DNA of 64,000 bases from Branchiostoma floridae (GCF_000003815.2 NC_049985.1:25047383-25111382), one strand, 5' to 3'; positions 53,232 through 63,699 are shown, counted from the stretch's first letter. Translations and numbers: made by a program. Notes: generated by a model not told the origin, from the sequence alone.

Positions 53232-55949
53232 ATGGTGAACGTGATGCCCATCCTCATGCTGGGCCTGGTCCTGGTCGGCCTGTTCGACATCCTCTCCAAC
53301 TACGAGACCAACAGGTGCGAGATGACGTGGATGTACGAGTATCCCGAGTACCTCCCCGTCCCCCTGAGCGAAAACGTCACCAGATCGTTCCCGCGGTACG
53401 GACTATACCTGTACGGGGAGGGAGCTTACGCGAGGCAGTCAAAGAACTTCAAGCTGACTGGAGTTCCGGTGCTGTTCATCCCTGGTAATGCGGGCAGCCA
53501 CAAGCAGGTCAGGTCGCTTGGCTCTGTCGCCCTGAAGAAAGCACAGCACCTCCGCACACCGTTCCACTTCAACTACTTCTCCGTCGATCTGAACGAAGAA
53601 TTGACGGGGATGTTTGGAGCCATACTGTCGGAACAAACAGAGTTCGTTCACCGGTGTATATTGAAAGTCCTCACCATGTACAAGAAGGTGGATTCGCCAC
53701 CTAAAAGCGTGATACTAGTCGGACACTCTGTGGGAGGCATCGTAGCTAGGGCTCTTTTTACCCTACCGGACTTTGATCCCTCTATGGTTAACACCATCAT
53801 CACTCAAGCTACCCCCCACCAAAGCCCAGTCATCAATGCAGATCAGTACATGGCAGACTTTTACAACACCGTCAACCAGTTTTGGCAGGATGGAATGGGC
53901 AGCGGACGCCTCTCCCACGTTACGATAGCCTCCACGGGAGGCGCTCACCGAGACTACCTTGTCCGCGCAGGGCTGACGTCTCTCAAAGGGATCGTCCCAG
54001 AATCCAATGCCGTAAGCGCGGTGACGTCGGCAATCCCGAAAGTGTGGCTATCTACCGACCATCTCGCAATAGTGTGGTGCAAGCAGCTAGTCCTTGCCAC
54101 CAAAAGATCGCTTTTCGACATCATTGATCCAAAGACGAGGCAGGTCACTACGGATGTGAAACACAGGATGCAAGTCTTTCGCCACCATTTTCTCCACCAC
54201 CCTGGAAGCAAGTCTTTCTCCCTAACATCGGTACAGAGTGCCATTCCACCTGGCGATAAGTGGGTTGAGGTTACGGATGAGGTTTGGGAATTTTCCGAGA
54301 CTAGAACCGAGGACGTGACAAACTACATGTTCCCCATTGACAAAGAGTTGGGTGGTAGGGATACCTTTGTAGCAACTACCAATATTGTGGAAGATAGTTG
54401 GGTGTACCTGTGTCAAGAAGAAGGGGGGAAAAGGTGTAAAGAGGGGCTTGATATGTCGTCTCGGGGTCAACTGAGCCCTCCTCTCTACTCAGGTCACAAA
54501 GTTGTACACCTGCATCTAGACAGCTACAGGAGCTTCTCCCATGTTGTTGTATCTGTACCCAAGTCATCGAAGCCAGTGACGGTACAAACACAGTTCTACA
54601 ATGGTACAGAGAAATCTCAGGAATTGCAAGTCCCCAACGTCATGTCTTTTGCAATACGAAGTGTAGTGGAGGTTGAGGTTCCAAACAACACAGTGTTTTA
54701 CAACATCAGTCTGATAGGTTTACAGGAGGTGTACCATGCCTTTACGGCCAACTTGGTAAGCGATTGTGAAGACAACGACATGACAAAGATGCATATGCAC
54801 ATTCCGTGGTTCAAGGAGGACGTTTATAGTGTCTCCCAAGGAAGTGGAAGCGGTAAACTTTCGCTGCGTTTGCAAAGCGGAAAACTTGTTGACGAAAACA
54901 CCAACGCAGAGCTCCGCCTCTATCTGAACCCCAAGTGTAACTACAAGGTCCAAGTTTGGGTCAACTTTGCCGAAGTCTTAGGTCAGTTGATAAGATTCCA
55001 CGGGATTGTTATACCTGCACTTGCAGTGACCAACATCCTGATGGTGTTGTCATACCAGGTTAGGACCCTCGGTCGCGGGCAACCTTGCCCCTCGTTTTCC
55101 GAAGCACAGACGGCCTTCTGTCAGCCTTACAGGGTTGCGCCATTGGTCAACCTCTTCTCGCTGTTGCTTAGCTACCAAGGTGCACGTCTGATGTATTTGT
55201 CTCTCGGCATCCCTCTACCAGACTCAGAAGTCATTAAGGCACAGGGATCGTGGTTTAGACTCTTGCCTATCCTTTTCTACCTATTTGCCAGCGCCATCTG
55301 TAGAATGGTGTCGGCTGCACTGTTTGGGGGAGTGACCATGATAGGTCACTGCATGGTCTGGTTCGGGAAGAAAACCGCCGATCCGGAAGAGATGGCGAGG
55401 AAAGCTCCCCACCCGGCGGCGCTGTTCGTCATCTCCGGCGCCTTTCTAGCCGTGGCGAGCCAGTTTTCTGGCGCGCTCGCCTTCGCTCTTGTCCTAGCGT
55501 TGTACTTCGGTAAAACCTGTAGGTTATACGCCAACACCATCACCCTTAGGAACTGCTTGAATCTTCAAAATGACAAGAAAAAGCCTGGCCCTCTTGCAGA
55601 TGCAGAAGACACCTTCCACCTTCAGTACACAATCCTGTACTTAATCTGGTTCATGTCAATGCTGTACATGCCTTCTGTTGTCTTCTGGGGAAAGAACCTC
55701 AACTTCGAGTACAGGCTACCCGCCGACCCTGCTCTGTACACCGCTGCTGCTATGAGCGCGTGTTTCGCTTTCTTGTATCCCTTGCAGGGATGCTACCTCA
55801 GGAAGAAGAGAAGTGTTGTTTGGTTATCCTGGCTTGTGTACGTCAGTGCAATACTGGCTTGTATGTACTCCATGGTAGCTCTGTACAGGACACCGTACTT
55901 CATACTTCTGGCTTTTGTCGTGGTTGCTTTCTGTCAGAGAATGGCATAA
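53232..55949 (+). CDS. PGAP1: GPI inositol-deacylase (PGAP1), single coding exon
   Basis: PGAP1 is an ER membrane hydrolase that removes the acyl chain from the inositol of GPI anchors after their attachment to proteins, which allows efficient ER exit. The 905-codon frame is close to the human length (922). Order: an N-terminal membrane segment (about 5-22), then NRCEMTWMYEYPEY, the LTGVPVLFIPGNAGSHKQVR block near residues 75-95, and the lipase serine motif GHSVGG with Ser166. STDHLAIVWCKQ follows, with the likely active-site His277. A lumenal region comes next, and about eight hydrophobic segments from residue 590 onward. The C-terminal LYRTPYFILLAFVVVAFCQ aligns with the family end. No intron interrupts the 2.7 kb, whereas vertebrate genes have many, so intron loss or a retrocopy is possible. 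The frame is intact and the 5' UTR looks spliced. Confidence 0.96.
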   Translation: MVNVMPILMLGLVLVGLFDILSNYETNRCEMTWMYEYPEYLPVPLSENVTRSFPRYGLYLYGEGAYARQSKNFKLTGVPVLFIPGNAGSHKQVRSLGSVALKKAQHLRTPFHFNYFSVDLNEELTGMFGAILSEQTEFVHRCILKVLTMYKKVDSPPKSVILVGHSVGGIVARALFTLPDFDPSMVNTIITQATPHQSPVINADQYMADFYNTVNQFWQDGMGSGRLSHVTIASTGGAHRDYLVRAGLTSLKGIVPESNAVSAVTSAIPKVWLSTDHLAIVWCKQLVLATKRSLFDIIDPKTRQVTTDVKHRMQVFRHHFLHHPGSKSFSLTSVQSAIPPGDKWVEVTDEVWEFSETRTEDVTNYMFPIDKELGGRDTFVATTNIVEDSWVYLCQEEGGKRCKEGLDMSSRGQLSPPLYSGHKVVHLHLDSYRSFSHVVVSVPKSSKPVTVQTQFYNGTEKSQELQVPNVMSFAIRSVVEVEVPNNTVFYNISLIGLQEVYHAFTANLVSDCEDNDMTKMHMHIPWFKEDVYSVSQGSGSGKLSLRLQSGKLVDENTNAELRLYLNPKCNYKVQVWVNFAEVLGQLIRFHGIVIPALAVTNILMVLSYQVRTLGRGQPCPSFSEAQTAFCQPYRVAPLVNLFSLLLSYQGARLMYLSLGIPLPDSEVIKAQGSWFRLLPILFYLFASAICRMVSAALFGGVTMIGHCMVWFGKKTADPEEMARKAPHPAALFVISGAFLAVASQFSGALAFALVLALYFGKTCRLYANTITLRNCLNLQNDKKKPGPLADAEDTFHLQYTILYLIWFMSMLYMPSVVFWGKNLNFEYRLPADPALYTAAAMSACFAFLYPLQGCYLRKKRSVVWLSWLVYVSAILACMYSMVALYRTPYFILLAFVVVAFCQRMA

Positions 55950-58408
55950 AAGTAGAGAAATTGATAAAATAGAGGGTATGAAGGCTTATAAAGCATAGTT
56001 CATATCCATATCTAGTTATTACTATAGGATTTACCTGTCCTTGGAATCCAGACCTGTATCCTGGAATTTGTAAATTGTACAATCCTGTACTATTGTACAA
56101 TCTTGATATGGATTACATTTTGTATACTAGAGTATCTTTTTAATTAAAGAATATCACTTAACTTTGACAAGATGTAATTATTATGAATATAGAACAATTT
56201 GTGTTAGGACATACATATATTCTAGTTGCATGAATTAGCTGTAATGTGTGTGCAATGCACCACTGCTGCTTGAATGGAACCAAAAGCAGGAGGTCCTATG
56301 TTTAAGGAGAGCCACACCAGCAGGGATAAACAAGTCCATTAGCCCGATTGTTCCGGACAAGTAAAAGTGCTGTTCGGGCAAGCAGAAGTGCTTCCCCACT
56401 TGCCCGACGGGCAAGTAAGAATTTCCAGATGTAACCCGCTCAAATTACCACTGAGTGTGATAGCACATGGGGCTGAATGCCTGCCTATATTGACCATGTC
56501 ATTTTTAAGCCAGTACAGACATTGATTTTGTTGTTGTTGTTGTCCTCCTTTAACGTCTATTATTTCGCATAGACACATGGAAAAATGTAACTTAAATTTC
56601 GGGCAAGTGAAAATTTTGTTCGGGCAAGTACATAGAAAATTTACTTGCCTGAAAAAACTTTTGACTTGTTCGGATATTGAAATGACATTTATTTTCAATT
56701 CCATCAATGGAATTCTTGTTATTATTGTTGGCCCTATTTTTCTTTGTTGACCAATGCTTGATGCTCATGGAAAATTTTACTTTACTTTTATCAGACAAGT
56801 GGGGTAAGACATGCACTTGCCAGATCAGCACTTTCACTTGCCTGGGACAATCGGACTACTGGACTTGTCCAACCCTGCACACCTCAAGCACATTTATGAA
56901 CCCACCAAACTTATCAGAAAGAGGAAGGGACCTTCCCAGTGTGATAGGATCAATCCTTTACTGTTACATGTACAGTCAGGTCTTACGCAACTTGTTTTTG
57001 CTGCATAAAACTTGTGTTATTGTTAGTGGTGTTACACCTAGAGGCAGTTTTCTGGTTATGTGAAACATAGAAAATACAAATTGCTGCTATTTTCTAATTT
57101 GTTGGACACTGTTTGCAACTATTCCTCCATTGCTATGGAGCAAAAATGGATTTAACAATGAATTTGGGAGTGCCGAAATAAGTATGTTTTTGAGATGGAT
57201 GTTATATAATAACAGTCTAGCGTGTAATTTTAAGACAAAATCCTCTCTGACTCAGTAAGATGTATGGTTAAGTGCATCTTGAAGATGTCTATTAAGTACA
57301 TTTGACAAAAATAGAAAATAGTTTTTGATAAGATGTGGTTTGAATAATTACCACAGCAATAGAAGCTATGCTTAGTGCAAAATATCTAAGCAATAATGGA
57401 TATGCAAACTTACAAAAAAAGACTTGACTTTATGTAACTAACGCTTCAAACTTTCCGTCTGCTGCTATTCCTGCAAATGTGATCTTGAAGTTAAGTGACT
57501 GCAGCAATGAGTTCTAAGTGCCAGATGACCTTGTTGTTTCAATCAAGCTTTCATGCTATTTAAGATACATAAACCAGCAATTAGTAACAAACTTTAAAGC
57601 AGTGTTGCTACTGACATTTCACAATGCTGGAGCGTTATTTCGAGCAAAAATGTTGCTGTTTGTGTTCTGTGGTTTTGATATAAAGATTTTCTATATCTGG
57701 ACTCTAAACAGAGATAATAAAAGATGTGCAACGGAAATCTGTCGTTGGATTGTAAAGCTTTTTTTTCTTTTGGTGTTCATATTCAGTAAAGCTACCTTTA
57801 TTATGGATCTGTAAAATGTGTTTAAAAAAATTGACTTTTAAAAGTCAAAATATTAGGAAGGTGATAACGAGTTGGGGTGGTCTACACTCATCACAAAAGG
57901 AGTCGTCAAAGATAACATATAAACTCAAGTACAATATTTCACTCACATTATTTTATTAACGTGATTGTCAAATAGAGAGAACATGGTCTGAGGTACATTG
58001 ATCATTAAAAACATCTTTGCACATGTTAATGCATGAAGTATAACATTATTTGGCAAACTACTATGTAGTGGTACAAAATGTTTAATGTCCTTGGATTTTA
58101 GTTTTATTCTTTCTACAAACTGGCAAATATGGGTATGAAATTACAAACCCTCGAGAAAATTTACAATGTAGTCTCTCCTGACAAAGTAGTGGTTGTGCTC
58201 TTCACATTGGAGTACATAGGGTGTGTAATATTAAAGATATTGAAAACTATAATATGACTACATCTATCAGAACAATATTTTCAGTGTACCTACCAGTGTG
58301 AAGCCAATGTATTTATGTATGTTGATGAAATGTAGAACATGTGGACAGATTGTTGAGCTTCACACCGATACATGATGTAGGTGCACACAAAAAGGGGCAG
58401 CTACTGGG
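55950..58408. other. PGAP1 3' flank and intergenic
   Basis: Probable PGAP1 3' UTR with candidate poly(A) signals ATTAAA at about 56141-56146 and AATAAA near 57716. It contains the TIR element 56321-56877. No further coding region is supported; the gene to the right ends at 58409 on the other strand, so the two genes converge. Confidence 0.5.
56321..56877. mobile_element. TIR element CAGGGTTGGACAAGT, copy 2
   Basis: Left CAGGGATAAACAAGTCC, right GGACTTGTCCAACCCTG. Flanks CACACCAG (56313-56320) and CACACCTC (56878-56885) match 6 of 8. The interior has GCAAGTAAAAGTGCT / AGCACTTTCACTTGCC mirrored. Confidence 0.82.
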
Positions 58409-58494
58409 TTACCTGGCAACCATAGTCTGGTTGTCAGTAACCATGGCAACCTCCAACACAACAGAAAACATGTCCTCCATCTTGCAATGCCTAA
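58409..58494 (-). CDS. Probable last exon of the repeat-membrane gene
   Basis: Acceptor CCTAG, then VRHCKMEDMFSVVLEVAMVT and DNQTMVAR before TAA. The phase fits the 58578 donor, but no homology supports it. The alternative is read-through of that donor, ending GKCVGKSWQGQQHWQPPT. Confidence 0.5.
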
Positions 58495-61400
58495 CTAGGA
58501 TGATGTAGGACCTGTTTTCTGTCATGTGGGAGGTTGCCAGTGTTGCTGCCCCTGCCAGCTTTTTCCCACACACTTACCAAACTTTTGTAACCCAAACACA
58601 AGGGTAAAAAGACTTGGTAAACCCATGAGAAGAAGCCAACAGGAGCAGCAGATGTAGGTGAAACAAACTTTCTCAAAAACGACACCACTGAACGGCTGCT
58701 TAATGTACATAGATGTCTGCTGCAGTCTTCTCTTTCGGGTTGTCTTGTGAACTTCTTTCCTCTGGTGCCCTGCACCAGCTGTGGTGTACACAAGCAAGGA
58801 TGCTTCCTGAGAAATGACAAAAAGAGTGGTGGGTTAGGTATGCAGCTGGCATTGCATATATAGTGTGGCTAGTAACATCATGTATACAATGCAAGAATCA
58901 AAAGCTACACTTATTTTAGGTAAAAGTGGTCAAAAGTTGTCTGAAGCCCTGAATCCACCCTATTCTAAGTCCAGTTCTCTCCTCTGATCGCAACCAGCAG
59001 GACTAATTATAAAAACTTTTTAACTTTTTCAAAAGTAACAGTCAACTATCATGGCACCCTCATGACCAACTCCCAAAAATGAACTTCCTCATACCCCTGT
59101 CACATTTGGCAAAAATCGATCGGACGGCAATTCTGCGGCAATCATGCGAGCCTAGCTTATAATAATAACTTTATTGCACAACAATTGTACAAGGTACTAT
59201 TAAGCATGGCTTATGTGTGACAGAGACAGTTTTCAGGGGAAAAATACTCGCCACCCTCTGACGATTTTAAATATGGCCGATCTTGCATCGATAGGCCAGA
59301 AGATCGTGGATAATGTGACGAGTATTAGGACTACTTACTAGTGACTTTCAACCTGGGAGAAGGGCAACTACGTTTGACAGGCTTAAGATGTGTAATAACT
59401 TTTAACTTACCAACAAACACCAATCCAAAACGATCCTTCCCTTGCTGTCACCACGACTACGAATCAGAGGACGACTTGGTGAGCGAGCGTCGTGATCTGG
59501 CCCGTGATGTAGGTCGTACCTGGACAGTCTGGTAGCTTTCTTTGTGACTGGATGGTAGATATTGTCACTCTCATACAGCATGGGAACCTGCAGAAAGATA
59601 GTGTACCAGATTATCAGACATGTCCTTTTGCTATTCCATAGACTTTGTTCGCGAAGCCAAACCGAGAGAGAGATTCATGTATAAAGAAATGACAGATGTA
59701 CAGTTGAACTTGTACAAGTGACCACCTCTACATAAGGACCACCTGGCCAATCTGACCAGTTTGTTGTAATCCAATAGGTATTTTCATACATTCACACAAA
59801 CATAAAGATTATAGAATCCAGTCTCATGTCCACATAGACACTGCTGGTATTACAGAATATTGTCAATTTTTAGATTTATTACTATTTATTTTTGTAGGTA
59901 ATGCAAAGAACTAAAGCTATTCCAGCTGTACAATTGTTTATAGTTTATCAATTCTTGAGAAAAATGCTGCTGAATTCTGCACATCTGCTATTATCAACCT
60001 TTGGAGGTGCAATGAATACATTGTACACAAAAAGGTCAGTCTCATTCTTAAAGCTAAACATTGACAAGGACATTAGAATTTAAGTAAAGAAACAAGACAG
60101 CCAGGTTACCTCATCATGCCCCAGAAGCTGCAGTTGTTTGTCCAGATCACTCTCCGACATGTAAATGGTCATGCCGTCTTCCCACAAGTTCTCACTCAAG
60201 GAACTCTGAAGTAACAATGAATACAAAAATGTCACTTGTATCTTATAGCTATATTTATCCCCATTATAATACTGTTCAAAACCCATAGATTCAGTGTTAT
60301 TAATCAAATCAAACAAGAACAAAACATCATTTACAAAAACATTAGAAACAAACACAAGAAACAAGACCGACAACCTACCTCAGTCTGTCCTAACAGCTGC
60401 AGCTGTTCGTCAAGATCACTCTCCGACATGTAAATGGTCATGCCGTCTTCCCACAAGTTCTGACTCAAGAAACCCTAAGGACGAATACAAAATGTTGTCA
60501 CTTGTATTTTATAGCTATGCTTATCCCCCATGATACTGTTTAGAACTCTTAGATTAATATATTATTAAGTGTTTATAAACCAAACAAACAGCATCATTGA
60601 CAAGAACATCAGAAACAAACACAAGAAACAAGACAGCCAGTTTACCTCAGCATGTCCTAGAAACTGCAGTTGTTCGTCCAGATCACTCTCCGACATGTAG
60701 ATGGTCCAACCATCACTCTCTGACGTGTAGTTGGTCATGCCGTCTTCACTCATGTTCTGACTCAACGAACCCTAAAGTAATGATGAATACAAAGTAGTCA
60801 TTTGTATCTTTTCACTCACTGCAGCTTTTGATATCCCCCCCCCCCCATGATACTGTTTAAAACTCTAAGATTTAGTGTTTATAAACCAAACAAACAAGAT
60901 TTAAACACCATTGAAAAGACATTAGAAACAATCAAAAGAAACAGGACAGTCAGTTTACCTCATCGTGCCCCAGAAGCTGCAGTTGTTGGTCCAGATCACT
61001 CTCCGACATGTAGATGGACATGCCGTCTTCCCACAAGTTCTCACTCAATGTACCCTAATTTTGAAAGTAAAGATGAATACATTGTAGTCATTTGTATCTT
61101 ATAGCTTAATGCTTATCCCCTCCATGATATTGTTTAGAACTTTTAGATTATAGTTTACAAACCAAACAAACATAAGATTTAAAACCAATGACAAGAACAT
61201 TAGAAACAAGAAAAAGAAACAAGACAGCCAGTTTGCCTCATCATGCCCCAGAAACTGCAGTTGTTTGTCCAAATCACTCTCCGACATTGACAAAAACATT
61301 GAAAAAGAAATAAACAAAAACAACACAGCCAGTTTACCTCTGCATGTCCCAGAAGCTGTTCATCCAAATCACTCTCCGACATGTAGATAGTCATGCCGTC

Positions 61401-62346
61401 TTCCTACATCCTCTGACTCTCCACATGTGGTTGGTTGTGGGGCTGATNNNNNNNNNNNNNNNNNNNNNNNNNNNNNNNNNNNNNNNNNNNNNNNNNNNNN
61501 NNNNNNNNNNNNNNNNNNNNNNNNNNNNNNNNNNNNNNNNNNNNNNNNNNNNNNNNNNNNNNNNNNNNNNNNNNNNNNNNNNNNNNNNNNNNNNNNNNNN
61601 NNNNNNNNNNNNNNNNNNNNNNNNNNNNNNNNNNNNNNNNNNNNNNNNNNNNNNNNNNNNNNNNNNNNNNNNNNNNNNNNNNNNNNNNNNNNNNNNNNNN
61701 NNNNNNNNNNNNNNNNNNNNNNNNNNNNNNNNNNNNNNNNNNNNNNNNNNNNNNNNNNNNNNNNNNNNNNNNNNNNNNNNNNNNNNNNNNNNNNNNNNNN
61801 NNNNNNNNNNNNNNNNNNNNNNNNNNNNNNNNNNNNNNNNNNNNNNNNNNNNNNNNNNNNNNNNNNNNNNNNNNNNNNNNNNNNNNNNNNNNNNNNNNNN
61901 NNNNNNNNNNNNNNNNNNNNNNNNNNNNNNNNNNNNNNNNNNNNNNNNNGTTGTTGTTTTGTTAATGGGGGCGGGGCCCTTTATTGACAGTTCATTGTTA
62001 CACAATATGATTTTTGTATCTTCACACAAAAATTCTTTAACTCAAGAAACAGCTTACAAGTAAAACCCTTTGTATTCACGGTTAACGGTACAGGGGACAA
62101 TTCAGTGGGCTGGGTTAAATCCTTGTCAACAAGTCCGGATGGATATGATGATAAAGTGAATCTACTGTTGACAGATAAAAACGTCTTTTAGGCCAATGGT
62201 TTGACAAAATGTCGTCCCCTAAACCTTTTACACAGCAACACAGCTTATCATTAACTTACCAAGGTCAAAAAGGACACTTTAGGCATCTCTGACATCTGAA
62301 GAAAGCTTTCTGACGCTTGTTTCGTCTCTCCGTAAACTTCTGACAT
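58409..62346 (-). CDS. Unrecognised membrane protein with tandem 32-aa exon repeats
   Basis: Not recognised. Minus-strand exons by phase continuity: 62346-62260 (start MSEVYGETKQASESF), a 502-N gap, 61403-61338, 61054-60959, 60771-60646, 60474-60379, 60205-60110, 59587-59411, 58806-58578, 58494-58409 (TAA). The middle exons are all phase 0-0. Most are 96 nt and encode a repeat of the form LSENLWEDGMTIYMSESDLD plus a KQLQLLGHDE-like tail. The 177-nt exon encodes VPMLYESDNIYHPVTKKATR and an Arg-rich segment. The 229-nt exon has a basic stretch (KTTRKRRLQQ) and a long hydrophobic segment with CCSCWLLLMGLPSLF, probably one transmembrane helix or hairpin. A short tail, FSVVLEVAMVTDNQ, ends the protein. 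The repeats are acidic with Ser-Glu-Ser-Asp, possible CK2-type sites. An N-terminal cytosolic or nucleoplasmic domain with a C-terminal anchor is likely. The last exon and the exact start are the least sure parts. Confidence 0.75.
58578..58806 (-). CDS. Transmembrane exon of the repeat-membrane gene
   Basis: 229 nt; acceptor TTCTCAG, donor TTTG|GTAAGT. Starts EASLLVYTTAGAGHQRKEVH. A basic cluster precedes a roughly 25-residue hydrophobic run with four cysteines. Confidence 0.8.
59094..59322. mobile_element. MITE family A, copy 3, inverted, TA duplication
   Basis: CCCCTGTCACATTTGGCAAA start and AATGTGACGAG end, TA on both sides (59092-59093, 59323-59324). It is the reverse complement of copies 1 and 2 and lies about 90 bp from the 59411 donor. 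Confidence 0.88.
59411..59587 (-). CDS. Post-repeat exon of the repeat-membrane gene
   Basis: 177 nt, phase 0-0, acceptor TTCTGCAG, donor TTG|GTAAGT. Encodes VPMLYESDNIYHPVTKKATR and then RSPSRPLIRSRGDSKGRIV. Confidence 0.82.
60110..60205 (-). CDS. Repeat exon a
   Basis: 96 nt, phase 0-0; SSLSENLWEDGMTIYMSESD then LDKQLQLLGHDE. Acceptor TTCAG, donor GAG|GTAACC. Confidence 0.85.
60379..60474 (-). CDS. Repeat exon b
   Basis: 96 nt, phase 0-0; GFLSQNLWEDGMTIYMSESD then LDEQLQLLGQTE. Acceptor CCTTAG, donor GAG|GTAGGT. Confidence 0.85.
60646..60771 (-). CDS. Repeat exon c, enlarged to 126 nt
   Basis: GSLSQNMSEDGMTNYTSESD followed by GWTIYMSESD and LDEQLQFLGHAE. The extra 30 nt is an internal duplication of the TxYxSESD part. 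Phase 0-0 is kept. Confidence 0.85.
60959..61054 (-). CDS. Repeat exon d
   Basis: 96 nt, phase 0-0; GTLSENLWEDGMSIYMSESD then LDQQLQLLGHDE. Acceptor AATTAG, donor GAG|GTAAAC. Confidence 0.85.
61237..61290 (-). pseudogene. Decayed repeat exon e
   Basis: Keeps MSESDLDKQLQFLGHDE. It has lost the NLWEDGMTIY half and any AG acceptor, and its donor is GAG|GCAAAC. Probably not spliced in. Confidence 0.7.
61338..61403 (-). CDS. Repeat exon f, shortened
   Basis: 66 nt, phase 0-0 if the acceptor is ATGTAG; EDGMTIYMSESDLDEQLLGH then AE. Compared with the other copies, the TTG TGG before GAAGAC has become ATG TAG, which turns a Trp codon into either a stop or a new acceptor. Confidence 0.6.
61448..61949. 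other. Assembly gap (502 N)
   Basis: Lies between the first exon and the repeat array, so further repeat exons may be hidden. Confidence 1.
62260..62346 (-). CDS. Probable first coding exon of the repeat-membrane gene
   Basis: MSEVYGETKQASESFLQMSE then MPKVSFLTL, donor TTG|GTAAGT in phase 0. An upstream in-frame ATG at 62370 (MLGSRGEN) is an alternative; the inner ATG has an A at -3. Confidence 0.6.
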
Positions 62347-62439
62347 GTTTTCGCCGCGAGATCCAAGCATAGAATGACCAGGGCAACTTGACCTTGTCAA
62401 CAAAACAACAGAAGTTGTGCGATTCCCGTCACTATGGAA

Positions 62440-62560
62440 ACATTGTGGCAACCAATGAGAGACAAGGTAGATTGACCGTACTGGCCAATCATAGGAACGC
62501 CTACATCACCGCTTGTTGTCGGCCAATCAGAGGCGTGGTGACATAACAATTGGACTATTC
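62440..62560 (-). promoter_or_regulatory. CCAAT-box cluster upstream of the repeat-membrane gene
   Basis: CCAAT pentamers at 62452-62456, 62484-62488 and 62523-62527, spaced 32 and 39 bp, each in a CCAATSA-like context as bound by NF-Y. They lie 80-180 bp upstream of the first ATG candidates. Whether they act on this gene is inferred from position. Confidence 0.5.
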
Positions 62561-63137
62561 CACCCAGACGAGTGGAAGGGGGAACCATTGCAAAGTTCTA
62601 GAACCAATATTTCGATATTAAAGCTTTTCCGTTTGACACAGTTGTTGAATGCATCTGAAGCTTTACCAAAAGATCTCAAGTTGTATTCACCCTTTTCTTT
62701 TTTGAACATCGACTTTGATGTTCGCTACACAAAATAAATGCCATCAGTGGTGATCAAAGCAAAGTAACGTTAACTACTTGTCACATAATCATGCGTTATC
62801 GTTAGCTTGAGGGACATTAAACGATAACGTTGAATGATGTACAAAATCTTATTTCACATGTAAGTACTAACGATTGAAGTTACCACCGCTTTCCCGTGGT
62901 TCAGATGTCTTGATACAGATGATAGATCTTTCCTTGGTGCTGAAAAGCCTTCTATTGCATGCTCTGAATTCACAAACACCGAAATTCATTTGCTGTTGGC
63001 GTTTTCTGCTCATTCCTTCAGGCACTGATGAAATTAGCTACTGACCAGTGGCGTGTCCCGTGTTGTGGTATATTGACCATTGAGCGAGTGTGTAACGTTA
63101 TAGCTCAGCAAGAATATTTGTCTGAACACAACCATTA

Positions 63138-63699
63138 GGCCACAGCAAGTAGATNNNNNNNNNNNNNNNNNNNNNNNNNNNNNNNNNNNNNNNNNNNNNN
63201 NNNNNNNNNNNNNNNNNNNNNNNNNNNNNNNNNNNNNNNNNNNNNNNNNNNNNNATGGCTACATTTTCAAAAATAGGCACCATAAAGTTGTGATGACTGT
63301 TGTAAAAACAATTGAAGGGACAAAACATGGTATCAGAGCCAACAAGGTATTCATTTCTGTATTTAAGACATGTACTGGTGTGGTAAAAGTGACATTAGTG
63401 TGGTAGACTGGCACCACCAACAAAGCTGGTAACCACACTCATAGATTCCATATTGGTGTCACATTTACAACTATCCAGTAAGTTTCATTTCTACAACTAC
63501 AGTACAGTCCTGGGTACCTCGCAAGTGTCACTTCTACAAGTACAGTTATTAGGCTACAACACACTATATTTGCTCATTTTGATACTTTATCGTCATGTTG
63601 ACCATCCCTGCAGAACAAAAAATTCTTGTTTTTTTTCTGAAATCATGCGAAAATTAATGCGCACGCTAATGTCATCCATAGAATTTACTTGCTGTGGCC
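63138..63699. mobile_element. PIF/Harbinger-like element, second copy of the 26215-27942 family
   Basis: GGCCACAGCAAGTAGAT..AATTTACTTGCTGTGGCC with TTA on both sides (63135-63137, 63700-63702). Contains a 100-N gap. The sequence around the insertion point of the nested element in copy 1 is uninterrupted here (TTAAGACATGTACTGGTGTG). Confidence 0.85.
63155..63254. other. Assembly gap (100 N)
   Basis: A run of exactly 100 N inside a transposon. Confidence 1.

Noticed and set aside
53111-53488. 125-codon frame overlapping the PGAP1 start
   Set aside because: Shadow frame of PGAP1 with Arg/Pro-rich composition from its codon usage.
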